Virus record (IMG/VR): IMGVR_UViG_3300028372_000046
Coordinates: 1 to 23,937 of that record
DNA from: a virus
Length of the DNA stretch: 23,937 nucleotides
Direction: 5' to 3' (one strand)
Shown here: positions 1-6,301 of the stretch, one piece after another
Layout: the number at the start of each line of letters is the position of its first letter
Numbering within the stretch: position 1 is the first letter of the stretch
Translations under genes and position numbers: made by a program
The notes under the pieces: generated by a model
What the model was told of the DNA's origin: nothing
Seen by the model: only the letters and a program-made list of their open reading frames with translations
Databases searched by the model: none

Positions 1-1
1 C

Positions 2-676
2 AACGCTGAAGAAGTCGGCTTTGATGAATGGCTGGAATCGAACGGATACGAGAGTATGCAGGACTTCATCGAAAACGGTGAAGAATTCGAAGCAATCGAA
101 TCTCCTGTCAGTGTTATCGGTGGGAATCCGAATCACCGAGAAGCACCCGATCAAGTCAACGGAAGCCGATATCGCATCAAAACCGGGTACGGTAAGATGT
201 ATGTGACTATCGGTGAAGACGAACACGGTATTGTCGAAGTCATGGCAACGGTTGGCAAATCGGGTGGCTTCAACGAGTCAATGTGTGAAGCTCTCGCACG
301 TCAGATCTCACAGTCCTTCCAGTGGGGTGTCCCTGTGGAGGAAGTTATCGATCAACTCGAAGGTATCCGCTCACCCGCTGTTGGGTGGGATCAGGGAGAT
401 CAAGTCCAATCTATCCCGGATGGTATCGCGCTGGCTCTCAAACGCCACACTCAAGCGAAAACCGAGACTGAAGCCACGTCGAAGAACATGATCGACAATA
501 CGGGTATCAGTAAAGAGAGTGACGGTGGAGTGGACGAAGATGCAGGAATGAACGAAAGCACGAAGGAGCTTATCGCAGATGGCGAGAATCCGGAGTGTCC
601 CGACTGTGGGGCCATGCAACTCCATTATTCGGAGGGTTGCAAACGCTGTGAGTCGTGCGGTTGGTCTGAATGTTAA
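2..676 (+). CDS. nrdJ: Adenosylcobalamin-dependent (class II) ribonucleotide reductase, C-terminal part, 5'-truncated by window edge
   Basis: The frame is open from the first bases, so the gene starts upstream of the window; 224 residues are visible. The segment running from YVTIGEDEHGIVEVMATVGK through NESMCEALARQIS and QLEGIRSP to DQVQSIPDGIALAL matches the TSCPD-type region near the C-terminus of NrdJ enzymes. The last ~25 residues form a four-cysteine zinc-ribbon-like tail (CPDC, then CKRCESC), also typical of this family. Class II enzymes reduce ribonucleotides to deoxyribonucleotides with B12 and need no oxygen. The catalytic barrel lies outside the window. Tailed viruses often carry RNR, and a ThyX gene lies 4.6 kb downstream, which fits a viral dNTP supply module. 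No strong terminator follows, only weak T-rich patches around 705-725. Confidence 0.88.
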   Translation, partial: NAEEVGFDEWLESNGYESMQDFIENGEEFEAIESPVSVIGGNPNHREAPDQVNGSRYRIKTGYGKMYVTIGEDEHGIVEVMATVGKSGGFNESMCEALARQISQSFQWGVPVEEVIDQLEGIRSPAVGWDQGDQVQSIPDGIALALKRHTQAKTETEATSKNMIDNTGISKESDGGVDEDAGMNESTKELIADGENPECPDCGAMQLHYSEGCKRCESCGWSEC

Positions 677-784
677 ATTAACTGTTAGACCACTTCGTTT
701 CAACTTTTAGTCGGTACTGTTTTAGGTGCAAAATGTACAGAGCGGGTTTGTACTCTCCATATCAGTAAAAAAGAATCAGAAAGC

Positions 785-791
785 CTTATAG
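785..791 (+). promoter_or_regulatory. Archaeal TATA box (CTTATAG) for the 813/911 transcript
   Basis: CTTATAG is centred 25 nt upstream of an ATGAGG at 813, the spacing expected for a leaderless archaeal transcript. The block from ATCAGAA at 775 to CATATGAGGTTG resembles the one upstream of the gene at 2746, with matching spacing (38 versus 37 nt from ATCAG to ATG). The interval 677-784 holds nothing else that I can identify. Confidence 0.55.
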
Positions 792-812
792 TTGTATAGC
801 CCGTATATACAT

Positions 813-917
813 ATGAGGTTGAAGAGATCAACTTCTGGTATCCGGTCCCTGCGCTACGGCGTAAGATCGGCTATCATTAGCACGCCCCCAATGGAAGAAA
901 GGAAACTACAATGGTAA
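813..917 (+). CDS. Possible 34-residue leader ORF ahead of the SprT-like gene
   Basis: This ORF starts at an ATGAGG placed where transcription is predicted to begin, and reads MRLKRSTSGIRSLRYGVRSA and onward. Its TAA overlaps the ATG of the next gene (ATGGTAA, ATG at 911), an arrangement that permits translational coupling. The peptide is basic and unlike the acidic proteome, so it may be a regulatory leader, or simply a 5' UTR in which GAGGT has another role. No family is recognised. Small ATGAG-initiated ORFs in the same relation to a promoter occur at 6159 and 7095. Confidence 0.3.
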   Translation: MRLKRSTSGIRSLRYGVRSAIISTPPMEERKLQW

Positions 918-1975
918 CTCAATCACAATGGAATTCACTTCCCGACGTTGAGGAACAGACGCAGTTGGATGAGCCGATCAAAGTCCGTTGGTCAAGCCAA
1001 AACAGAAGCCGTATGCGCCGTCGCTTCAGAGCGGCGTTAGCAGACGGCTACATGGAAGAAGCAATCGGGCTTCCAGTTGTGACCCGACAAAGTACGAATA
1101 TTGTCATCAAAACTGAAGAAGAGCTTGAGGTCTTACGCAAATGCAGTTCCATGGTCAAATGGAGAGTGTGGGACCGCATTGAGGCAGAAATCAAGGATCA
1201 GCTACCGGACGAACTAAAGGCCCAACCAATCCCAACGAAATACGAGCCACCGTTGAAAGACCATCCATGTTACAAGAGTGTTTCACTAGATCTCAAAGTG
1301 GGCGACCGCATTGAGACGCTGAAATACAATGGTCACGGAACTGTCTACGATGATGACAACAATAACATCGGAGACAAGAAATGCAACGCGAACGGGACCA
1401 TCACCTACTACACCGTCCGCAGGGTCGAAGATGACCGTGTGCTGGCGCAGTGGTGTAACAGAGACACCTTGAACTGGCTACCTCGCGAACAGATCGTGGG
1501 TATCTCCGTGTACGAGAAAGCGAAAGCTGAGTACAAGGAGTACAAACGCCAGAGAGCCGCCGCGAAAAAAGAGGCGAAGGTTTCGAAGCGTAAAGAGACT
1601 GATATGGACACGCTGATGGAGGAAGTCGTTATTCCTCATGCTCGTAAATGGGCGAATGAAGTGTGGCCCGGTGGCACTGTTGACGTGGATGAGATCTGCT
1701 GGTTCTGGAACCCGTACCTTAGTAATGCTGCTGGATACGCTTACTGGGGTGGAGCGGTTCCAAAAACGATGGCAAGTGGGAGACTCGCAATCGGACTCGC
1801 TCCCGGATACTACTACCAACACGGTATCGATAAACTGTTAGAGATCGTTCGACACGAACTGATCCACATCTGGCAGTACGAACACCCTGAAGGAGATGGG
1901 GGGCACGGCCCAACCTTCCATCAATGGACGGATGATATGGATACTCATCGACACTGCAAACACTGGTCGAAATAG
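911..1975 (+). CDS. SprT-like zinc metalloprotease with an unassigned N-terminal region
   Basis: The protein has 354 residues. The C-terminal third (about 232-354) looks like a SprT/Spartan-type domain: HELIH at 315-319 supplies two zinc ligands and the catalytic Glu, and H332 in GGHGPTFHQW is the likely third ligand, followed by a conserved-looking WTDDMDTHRHC end. SprT-like proteins act in the cytoplasm; Spartan cleaves DNA-protein crosslinks, and viral versions are usually of unknown target. The N-terminal 110 residues are basic and charged. Residues 125-200 look like a small beta domain (LKVGDRIETLKYNGHGTVYD), followed by a Lys/Arg-rich coiled segment at 201-230. The ATG overlaps the stop of an upstream mini-ORF. 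A T8 run at 1996-2003 follows the stop. Confidence 0.75.
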   Translation: MVTQSQWNSLPDVEEQTQLDEPIKVRWSSQNRSRMRRRFRAALADGYMEEAIGLPVVTRQSTNIVIKTEEELEVLRKCSSMVKWRVWDRIEAEIKDQLPDELKAQPIPTKYEPPLKDHPCYKSVSLDLKVGDRIETLKYNGHGTVYDDDNNNIGDKKCNANGTITYYTVRRVEDDRVLAQWCNRDTLNWLPREQIVGISVYEKAKAEYKEYKRQRAAAKKEAKVSKRKETDMDTLMEEVVIPHARKWANEVWPGGTVDVDEICWFWNPYLSNAAGYAYWGGAVPKTMASGRLAIGLAPGYYYQHGIDKLLEIVRHELIHIWQYEHPEGDGGHGPTFHQWTDDMDTHRHCKHWSK

Positions 1976-1995
1976 ATCAGTGGTCGATGCGTATC

Positions 1996-2003
1996 TTTTT
2001 TTT
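1996..2003 (+). terminator. Poly-T terminator after the SprT-like gene
   Basis: A run of eight T residues begins 20 nt after the stop codon at 1975. Archaeal RNA polymerase terminates at such T-tracts without needing a hairpin. It separates the SprT-like transcript from the following non-coding region. Confidence 0.55.
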
Positions 2004-2033
2004 ATACAATGACAGGGATTGACAGAGTCGTTA

Positions 2034-2044
2034 GATTTATAACG
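2034..2044 (+). promoter_or_regulatory. TATA box candidate for the non-coding RNA region
   Basis: GATTTATAACG lies just beyond the poly-T terminator and predicts transcription starting near 2065, immediately before the hairpin-rich segment. No large plus-strand ORF follows, which fits a promoter for an RNA gene. Confidence 0.4.
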
Positions 2045-2064
2045 CTATAATTCCTACGGATGTA

Positions 2065-2430
2065 TGTGAGGGGGCGACCGCTCATTGACCAATTGAATGT
2101 GGTCTGGCACGCGACGTGAAAGCGTGTAACAACAAACAAATCCACAATCGAGCGCAGCTTACAGACATTGGCGGAAAAAGCAAGCAGGGCAAGTGCGTGC
2201 GATCCACATAGGAACTTTTCAAGTTCCTTTTCAGTACCGGCCTTCGTCGGAATAAGAGGGCCGACGTAAAACAAGGGGGCGAGCGGGAAGGGCAATTCCC
2301 GCTCCACACCATCTTTCAGTACCCCGTTGCAGGGAAACTTGCGAGGGGATAGGGTGACGTTATCACTCGTGGTGAACTAATCACTCACCGTTCAACCACA
2401 CTAAGGCGGACTAATCACCCGCCGCCTTTG
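2065..2430 (+). ncRNA. Candidate structured non-coding RNA, about 370 nt, class unknown
   Basis: The gene-free stretch 1976-2488 contains an unusual density of perfect or near-perfect stems. They are: CACGC/GCGTG (2108-2112 with 2122-2126); a 10-bp stem with one A-G mismatch and one G-U pair (2147-2156 with 2194-2203); AGGAACTT/AAGTTCCT with a 3-nt loop (2210-2228); CGTCGG/CCGACG (2245-2266), which competes with CGGCC/GGCCG (2238-2242 with 2259-2263); GAGCGGGAA/TTCCCGCTC with a 6-nt loop (2281-2304); CCCC/GGGG around 2322-2347; GGTGA/TCACC (2371-2389); and AAGGCGG/CCGCCTT (2403-2428). The last two have nearly identical loops (ACTAATCAC). A TATA box at 2034 and the next gene's promoter at 2454 bracket it. 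I do not recognise tRNA, RNase P, SRP RNA or a group I intron core. Strand is inferred from the promoter. Confidence 0.55.
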
Positions 2431-2453
2431 AAACAAAGTACTATTAGATAAAT

Positions 2454-2470
2454 TTATAAGCTTATAGAAC
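2454..2470 (+). promoter_or_regulatory. Promoter with palindromic TATA element (TATAAGCTTATA)
   Basis: TTATAAGCTTATAGAAC contains a perfect 12-bp palindrome at 2455-2466. Its TATA portion lies about 30 nt before the ATG at 2489, predicting a leader of a few nucleotides. The same 17 bases recur at 2719-2735, so both small genes are probably regulated alike. Confidence 0.6.
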
Positions 2471-2488
2471 AAATACTCAACTGGAAAA

Positions 2489-2701
2489 ATGACTGTCTAT
2501 ATCTCATCCCTCGTACTCGAAGGTATTCAAGAGGCGATAGCAGACGACACAGTGAACGAATACCATCACACGGAGGTTAGGGCCTACTGCTTCGAGAATC
2601 AGTACTACGACACCGCCACGTGGATCAAGAATCATCACACCGAGTACTCCGAGGGATTGATGACTGGCTTCGAAACTGAAAGCGAGACTATCGAAAAGTA
2701 A
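2489..2701 (+). CDS. Small acidic protein of unknown function (70 residues)
   Basis: It begins MTVYISSLVLEGIQEAIADD and is rich in Glu, His and Tyr, with no transmembrane segment or recognised motif; a single Cys is present. It has its own promoter with the palindromic TATA element 23 nt upstream, and is followed directly by a second copy of that promoter driving the next gene. Size, promoter and position among accessory genes suggest an early host-interaction or regulatory protein, but nothing in the sequence shows a function. Confidence 0.6.
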   Translation: MTVYISSLVLEGIQEAIADDTVNEYHHTEVRAYCFENQYYDTATWIKNHHTEYSEGLMTGFETESETIEK

Positions 2702-2718
2702 TACCCGTATCAGAAGTC

Positions 2719-2735
2719 TTATAAGCTTATAGAAC
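2719..2735 (+). promoter_or_regulatory. Promoter, second copy of TTATAAGCTTATAGAAC
   Basis: This is identical over 17 bases to 2454-2470. The TATA centre is about 24 nt before the ATGAGG at 2746, giving a leaderless start, or a 15-nt leader with GAGGT as Shine-Dalgarno if translation starts at the ATG at 2761. Confidence 0.6.
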
Positions 2736-2745
2736 TATTGTACAT

Positions 2746-3222
2746 ATGAGGTTGGTTAAAATGAACGCACGTATCTTTCACACGGTGTACAGCGACGATG
2801 AAGACGGCAAAGAAGCACGGTTCCTGCGCTCGGACGTTCAATTCGATGACCGTATCCCAACGCAGGAAGATTTCGATTCGCTGTACGAGGAAGCAGGAAT
2901 CGAGGAATTCGAATCGGATGATCACGGTGAGATCTTGAACAAAGTGTGGTCGCACTGGAACGCGGGAAGCGGTAATGAATCAGTCGAATTCGCCCGCCGA
3001 GAATGTGAAGATTGTGACGAAGTCTTCACCGGAGAGGTCGATGGCGAAGTCGATCTGCGCGTTCGTCAGAACAACGCCGAAGCTCACGAAAACGAAACCC
3101 GCCACGAAGTCGGTCACGGAACCCGCTCACTGTCGGTTGCGGATATCGTTGTGATCGAAGACACGGCATACCTATGCGTGTCCTTCGGGTGGGACGAGAT
3201 CGACGTTGAGGCCGAAGCATGA
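2746..3222 (+). CDS. Accessory protein with a C-terminal YodL-like motif (158 residues)
   Basis: The reading frame begins MRLVKMNARIFHTVY; the second Met (ATG at 2761) is a credible alternative start because GAGGT sits 7 nt before it. The N-terminal 70 residues are acidic and include a hydrophobic-aromatic patch (EILNKVWSHWN). A CEDC pair at about 87-90 could be half of a zinc site. The C-terminal stretch (about 127-152) reads TRSLSVADIVVIEDTAYLCV followed by SFGWDEI. This resembles the S-V-x-D-V...A-Y...G-F signature at the end of YodL/DUF4316-like proteins found on mobile elements. Function is unknown. The stop overlaps the start of the next ORF (ATGA). Confidence 0.65.
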   Translation: MRLVKMNARIFHTVYSDDEDGKEARFLRSDVQFDDRIPTQEDFDSLYEEAGIEEFESDDHGEILNKVWSHWNAGSGNESVEFARRECEDCDEVFTGEVDGEVDLRVRQNNAEAHENETRHEVGHGTRSLSVADIVVIEDTAYLCVSFGWDEIDVEAEA

Positions 3223-3392
3223 GATTCGAGAGTTGGGACGAAGCCGGAGAAGCCCTACTTGAAAACGTCCCCGGTGTCGGGAAAGCGACCGTTGAATCTC
3301 TCGAAAAAGAAATGGCGGTATCGACGTTCGAATTCGGATGTGCGGAAGCTGGCAAACACGGCCAGACCGAACGGTCTCGATTCGACCGATAA
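3219..3392 (+). CDS. 57-residue helix-hairpin-helix protein
   Basis: The ATG overlaps the preceding stop codon (ATGA at 3219-3222), indicating an operon. The protein opens MRFESWDEAGEALLENVPGV, continues with GKATVESLEKE and ends about 26 residues later. PGVGKATVESL is a classic helix-hairpin-helix loop, a non-specific DNA-backbone binding motif found in repair and recombination proteins. Only one HhH is present, and family members usually carry a tandem pair, so this may be a minimal DNA-binding protein or a shortened remnant. The sequence after residue 32 lacks recognisable features. The next bases on the opposite strand look like a decayed acidic coding region. Confidence 0.55.
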   Translation: MRFESWDEAGEALLENVPGVGKATVESLEKEMAVSTFEFGCAEAGKHGQTERSRFDR

Positions 3393-3539
3393 CGGAGGAT
3401 AGATATCTTCTTCGTTCTCTTCTGGCTGTTCAGTCTCTTCCGACTCTTCTTCCTCTTCGATCTCTTCTGACTGTTCCGGCTGTTCTGACTGTTCTGGATT
3501 TTCCTCAATATCGATGCGAATAGTTATCTGATAGGGGTA
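3255..3539 (-). pseudogene. Start-less acidic reading frame, possible gene remnant
   Basis: On the minus strand one frame is open from 3539 down to a TAG at 3255-3257 but has no ATG, GTG or TTG; a TGA closes it upstream at 3540-3542. Its first part reads ITIRIDIEENPEQSEQPEQS and then a Glu-rich run, typical of a haloarchaeal acidic tail. The coding DNA contains short repeats (TCTGACTGTTC on the plus strand). The distal part is antisense to the helix-hairpin-helix ORF and looks less like a protein. I read it as the 3' remnant of a gene that lost its beginning, or as chance antisense of a low-complexity spacer. Confidence 0.25.
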
Positions 3540-3541
3540 TC
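3519..3541 (+). promoter_or_regulatory. Probable promoter with GATAGGGGTATC element before gene 3553
   Basis: A weak AT-rich element (TAGTTATCT) lies about 26 nt before the ATG at 3553. The partly dyadic 12-mer GATAGGGGTATC (3530-3541) lies between it and the start codon, where a bound protein would block transcription. The same 12-mer or close variants recur elsewhere in the window. Confidence 0.35.
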
Positions 3542-3552
3542 AATTATAGAGT

Positions 3553-3990
3553 ATGCTACCTTCAGCAGAGAAAATTAAGGCTGGTAACATTCCATGGGAA
3601 CTGATCAAGCTGGCCTTCTGGAATCTCCGTACTATGTACTTCACGAAGCCAGAGCCATCGATGCAGCTTCGTGTCGAATCCAATCTCGAAGAGATGCACC
3701 GGGTGTTCGGTAAAGCTCATTTCACAGGCGCGTGGGAGCTATCCTACGATCTCGGTGAAGATCTCAACATGCGCCGCCCGGAATACGAAGACGATGAGTA
3801 CGAGTGGTATCAGACGCATGTTCGGGTCTACGGTAGAGGTGATTACTGCGAGATCCACGTTCACTATGAACTGTGTCCCACGGAATACCCAAAAGAGCAT
3901 ATCGCGGAAGTCAACTACACGCGAGAACCCGGACTTCAGAACACGAAAGACATACTGACCGAAGCCGGGATTGAATGGTCGGAAGTTTAA
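3553..3990 (+). CDS. Hypothetical protein (145 residues)
   Basis: The protein begins MLPSAEKIKAGNIPWELIKL. It contains a probable beta-rich core (MQLRVESNLEEMHRVFGKAH, then WELSYDLGEDL, HVRVYGRGDYCEIHVHYEL) and a short C-terminal helix (TKDILTEAGIEWSEV). There is no signal peptide, membrane segment or catalytic motif that I recognise. It is the last plus-strand gene before the minus-strand operon, and its stop codon overlaps the stop of the convergent DUF3307-like gene (3987-3990). Function is unassigned. Confidence 0.6.
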   Translation: MLPSAEKIKAGNIPWELIKLAFWNLRTMYFTKPEPSMQLRVESNLEEMHRVFGKAHFTGAWELSYDLGEDLNMRRPEYEDDEYEWYQTHVRVYGRGDYCEIHVHYELCPTEYPKEHIAEVNYTREPGLQNTKDILTEAGIEWSEV

Positions 3991-4328
3991 AACAAACCAG
4001 CGACCGGCAGTGAGAGCGACAGAGCGGTGAGGTGCATGATCTGATCCATCAACCAGACCCACCGTTCCCCCCATCCTTCTTTTGGTTCGACCCATCGACG
4101 GGAATCAATGATGAAGTGAGAGGCGAAGATCCATCCAACAAAAACTAACTGTGATACCCCTATCAGAGCAACCCACGCAATCGGAACGAAAAGAAAAGCG
4201 TGAATGCTACAGTGGATGAAACGTGTCCCCACTTCATCGATCTTCATTTCACTCATCCACTGCGGCTGAAACGGAAAATCACCCAACATATGTGCAGTCA
4301 GTAGCCAAAGGCTAATCGGCTCAGTCAT
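3987..4328 (-). CDS. DUF3307-like integral membrane protein
   Basis: This is a 113-residue hydrophobic protein. The conserved polar pattern of DUF3307 proteins is visible: TAHMLGDFPFQPQWM at 11-25, H43 in a membrane helix, ASHFIIDSRRW at 69-79, and DQIMHL at 95-100. Three or four membrane helices are likely. The biochemical role of the family is unknown; its buried His/Asp pattern could bind metal or act in membrane chemistry. It is the last gene of the ThyX operon (13 nt after the two-TM gene) and meets gene 3553-3990 tail to tail with overlapping stops. A role in membrane remodelling or lysis is possible but is only inference. Confidence 0.65.
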   Translation of the reverse strand: MTEPISLWLLTAHMLGDFPFQPQWMSEMKIDEVGTRFIHCSIHAFLFVPIAWVALIGVSQLVFVGWIFASHFIIDSRRWVEPKEGWGERWVWLMDQIMHLTALSLSLPVAGLF

Positions 4329-4340
4329 GTGTATTTAATG

Positions 4341-4766
4341 TTACTTTGCAAGCCAGTATAATAATACCGGTATTGCTAACACATTCAAAATTTGAAAACC
4401 TAAAAGATCGGGATAGGTGTTGTAGACGTAAATTACGTTTACGAGTAATGTGATACTCATAACCAAATTTAGAATCACACGGCTTAGATTGATGGTGATA
4501 GTGTCGTCTGGATGTTGTCTCATATGCTCCATTTCTCTTTTCTGTGAGGCAACAGCGACATTCGTCAGTGCGTTGATGGTCTCTTGACTGTACTTTTGTC
4601 CGGCTTCCTGTGAGGCAAGCATGATCTGTGTTTTAACATCCTTGTAGATCTTTTCAGCTTCCTCTTCGGTCATCCCGATTTCCTGCAACACTTCACGCTG
4701 ATCGGTATATACTTCGCTCGGATCTTGCATCGTCTGTTCTATCGATATATTATCTGCGTCTACCAT
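4341..4766 (-). CDS. Two-TM membrane protein of unknown function
   Basis: The protein has 141 residues. The first 90 are soluble and largely helical and acidic (MTEEEAEKIYKDVKTQIMLA). Two transmembrane helices follow, at about 97-115 (VILNLVMSITLLVNVIYVY) and 121-139, with only a short turn between them and almost nothing after, so the N-domain is probably cytoplasmic. Its start overlaps the end of the HNH gene by 7 bases, showing operon structure. A C-terminal helical pair with a charged N-domain could suit a holin-like or membrane-tethering role, but no family is recognised. Confidence 0.6.
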   Translation of the reverse strand: MVDADNISIEQTMQDPSEVYTDQREVLQEIGMTEEEAEKIYKDVKTQIMLASQEAGQKYSQETINALTNVAVASQKREMEHMRQHPDDTITINLSRVILNLVMSITLLVNVIYVYNTYPDLLGFQILNVLAIPVLLYWLAK

Positions 4767-5263
4767 TCGATTTCAACTCCTTTCGCGGCCAGTTCACCGA
4801 GTTCTGATGGACTGTATTCGGACGGTTCCGTGACAACAGTCTGTTCGATCTCGGTCTCCTGTTTGATCTGATTGTTCATCTCCCTATGCACCTTCCGGTG
4901 TTCTTCTGGCGTGAGGGGTTCGACGTTCTCAAGCGTATTGTACCACTTCACCGGGACTTTATGATGGACTTCCAGTTCATCGAAGCCATCCAAATCATCT
5001 ACTTTGAGTGTCGCCAGTAGCCTATGTTCGTAGACATGATGATCGTTATGGCGGAAAATCATGTACCGACGCCCGTCTCCCAGCATTTGATATCGTGGGT
5101 GTTTTTCATTGTCTGGTGTACGGACTTCAATATCGAACCGATGGAGATATCGACGCACTGTAGTTTTCGAGCAGCCCAACTCATCTCCAACCTCGCGGGT
5201 ACTCATCCCCTTCCCGATATACAATTCCTTCAATTTTTCCTTGTTGGCCCACGGACGTTCCAT
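4760..5263 (-). CDS. HTH-HNH endonuclease
   Basis: The protein has 167 residues. Residues 20-43 form a helix-turn-helix (STREVGDELGCSKTTVRRYL). Residues 78-127 form an HNH nuclease core: EHRL, LEVHHKVP with H100/H101, N109 and N113 in WYNTLENVEPL, and H122/H126 in EEHRKVH. This arrangement is typical of free-standing phage HNH (homing-type) endonucleases, which cut DNA using one metal ion. A Glu/Thr-rich linker and a short acidic tail follow. The gene starts directly next to the ThyX stop codon, so it is co-transcribed with thyX. It could be a homing endonuclease beside its insertion point, or a nuclease recruited for replication or packaging. Confidence 0.8.
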   Translation of the reverse strand: MERPWANKEKLKELYIGKGMSTREVGDELGCSKTTVRRYLHRFDIEVRTPDNEKHPRYQMLGDGRRYMIFRHNDHHVYEHRLLATLKVDDLDGFDELEVHHKVPVKWYNTLENVEPLTPEEHRKVHREMNNQIKQETEIEQTVVTEPSEYSPSELGELAAKGVEIEW

Positions 5264-6067
5264 CTATGGGGCCAGCCGATTTTTCCGGTGAATCATTTCT
5301 TCCATGTAGTATTCCATAGTGTTTGGAATCCACTCTTTAGTCAGTTCTAATATTTCTTCAGTGAATTCCCGGATCTCCCACTGTGCATCCGCAGCGGCTC
5401 TCATATCGGCTATATGAAGCAGTGTTCGAGCATTGAGAGTGAAGTAGATATTTACCTTCGAACCAATAGGAAGTGCGTATCGTGCGTCTTCAGGCGCGAC
5501 TCCGAGATCTCGTAATCGGTTGTACGACGCTACCGAATTTTCAATCGAATTTGAAAAGATTCGTTGTCGCGCTTCCTCAAGTTCCGTTTCTGACTGAAGT
5601 CCGTTCTCATCCAGAATCGTAGCAATATCTTTTGAATCCGGGTTTCGGTTTCCGGATCGAACGTCAGTGATTGATTTTGGTGTGACAACAAGAGTATTGG
5701 CAGGAACACCAGCAAAATCAACGTATCGTTGACTCTGAATATCGAAGCTAATACCTGTCCGGTGGCGCGTGAGTTGCGCCATGAGAGATCGGGATACACC
5801 TTTCACCATGAATGTAATGTTTATATGCTCATACGGGCCGAAATGCCCTCTATTCAACAAATGTTGGAGGAATTCTTTCTTGTGAACATCTCCTTTCTCG
5901 ATTTGTATTTCGCCGTTGAGCATACTAATAAACTCATCATCAACGGTTTCAGCAAGTGTCTCTGTCTGAGTTTGATCTCCAACCCAACCAGATTTATAGT
6001 CATTCCGTGCGGCCCGAATAACAACCATTTCGGGATTCTCGGTAGCTTCTTCTACGGTTACTTCCAT
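5264..6067 (-). CDS. thyX: Flavin-dependent thymidylate synthase
   Basis: The protein has 267 residues, a full-length size for the family. The ThyX signature RHRxxSxxxxSxR is present as RHRTGISFDIQSQR at 101-114. The C-terminal active-site region is also recognisable (GSKVNIYFTLNARTLLHI, then AQWEIREF). ThyX makes dTMP from dUMP using FAD, NADPH and methylenetetrahydrofolate, acting as a cytoplasmic homotetramer. It is the first gene of a four-gene minus-strand operon. Together with the RNR at the window start it supports dNTP synthesis for virus replication. Confidence 0.93.
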   Translation of the reverse strand: MEVTVEEATENPEMVVIRAARNDYKSGWVGDQTQTETLAETVDDEFISMLNGEIQIEKGDVHKKEFLQHLLNRGHFGPYEHINITFMVKGVSRSLMAQLTRHRTGISFDIQSQRYVDFAGVPANTLVVTPKSITDVRSGNRNPDSKDIATILDENGLQSETELEEARQRIFSNSIENSVASYNRLRDLGVAPEDARYALPIGSKVNIYFTLNARTLLHIADMRAAADAQWEIREFTEEILELTKEWIPNTMEYYMEEMIHRKNRLAP

Positions 6068-6074
6068 AACAACT

Positions 6075-6102
6075 CTATAGAAATTATAGGATTATAAGTC
6101 TT
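6075..6102 (-). promoter_or_regulatory. thyX promoter with a CTATA-N5-TATAG dyad
   Basis: On the minus strand CTTATAAT (6098 to 6091) lies about 28 nt before the thyX ATG at 6067, giving a nearly leaderless mRNA. Between them is the inverted repeat CTATA gaaat TATAG (6075-6089), well placed to act as an operator. Confidence 0.5.
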
Positions 6103-6129
6103 AGCATTTTATTTTGTATGGGACGATAA

Positions 6130-6161
6130 GTTTATAAGGAGGTGGTTATAATACCCCTATG
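6130..6161 (+). promoter_or_regulatory. Promoter upstream of the packaging genes, with AATACCCCTATG element
   Basis: GTTTATAAGG (6130-6139) is centred about 25 nt before the ATGAGG at 6159, the leaderless spacing. AGGAGGTG (6137-6144) would be a strong Shine-Dalgarno sequence if a transcript began further upstream. AATACCCCTATG (6150-6161), a variant of the recurrent GATACCCCTATC element, spans the predicted start site. This region is divergent from the thyX promoter. Confidence 0.5.
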
Positions 6162-6257
6162 AGGGTAGACGACCATCCTAATCGTCCAACTCAATCCTCG
6201 CTGTCGGTCTCTGACCGGCACTTCCTTCCCTTCCCCTCACCCGATCACCAGCGGTAA
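6159..6257 (+). CDS. Possible 32-residue leader ORF before TerS
   Basis: The ORF starts with ATGAGG exactly at the predicted transcription start and reads MRVDDHPNRPTQSSLSVSDR, then HFLPFPSPDHQR. It ends 44 nt before the GTG of the small terminase gene. No family is recognised. It may be a leaderless leader peptide, or simply the transcribed leader of the terminase operon. It is supported only by position and by similar ATGAG-initiated mini-ORFs at 813 and 7095. Confidence 0.25.
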   Translation: MRVDDHPNRPTQSSLSVSDRHFLPFPSPDHQR

Positions 6258-6301
6258 ATCTATACCAATGCGACGTAATAACCCTATTAAGTGAGTTTCC
6301 A

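Noticed and set aside
2002-2312. Minus-strand ORFs of 101 and 76 residues inside the non-coding stretch
   Set aside because: Their translations are hydrophobic, Arg/Cys/Pro-rich and not acidic, with no family resemblance, and they run through strong hairpins. They look like chance frames opposite a structured RNA.
2065-2430. tRNA, RNase P RNA, SRP RNA or group I intron
   Set aside because: I could not find a cloverleaf with GTTCRA-type arm and acceptor stem, nor the conserved RNase P, SRP or intron core sequences. The hairpin set does not match these folds.
3026-3508. Minus-strand 160-residue ORF starting MRKIQNSQNS
   Set aside because: Its basic Asn/Ser/Arg-rich product is a frame-shifted reading of the acidic-tail sequence and antisense to the real genes at 2746 and 3219.
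4341-4766. Confident holin call for the two-TM protein
   Set aside because: Two C-terminal helices alone are not diagnostic and no endolysin-like gene is adjacent.
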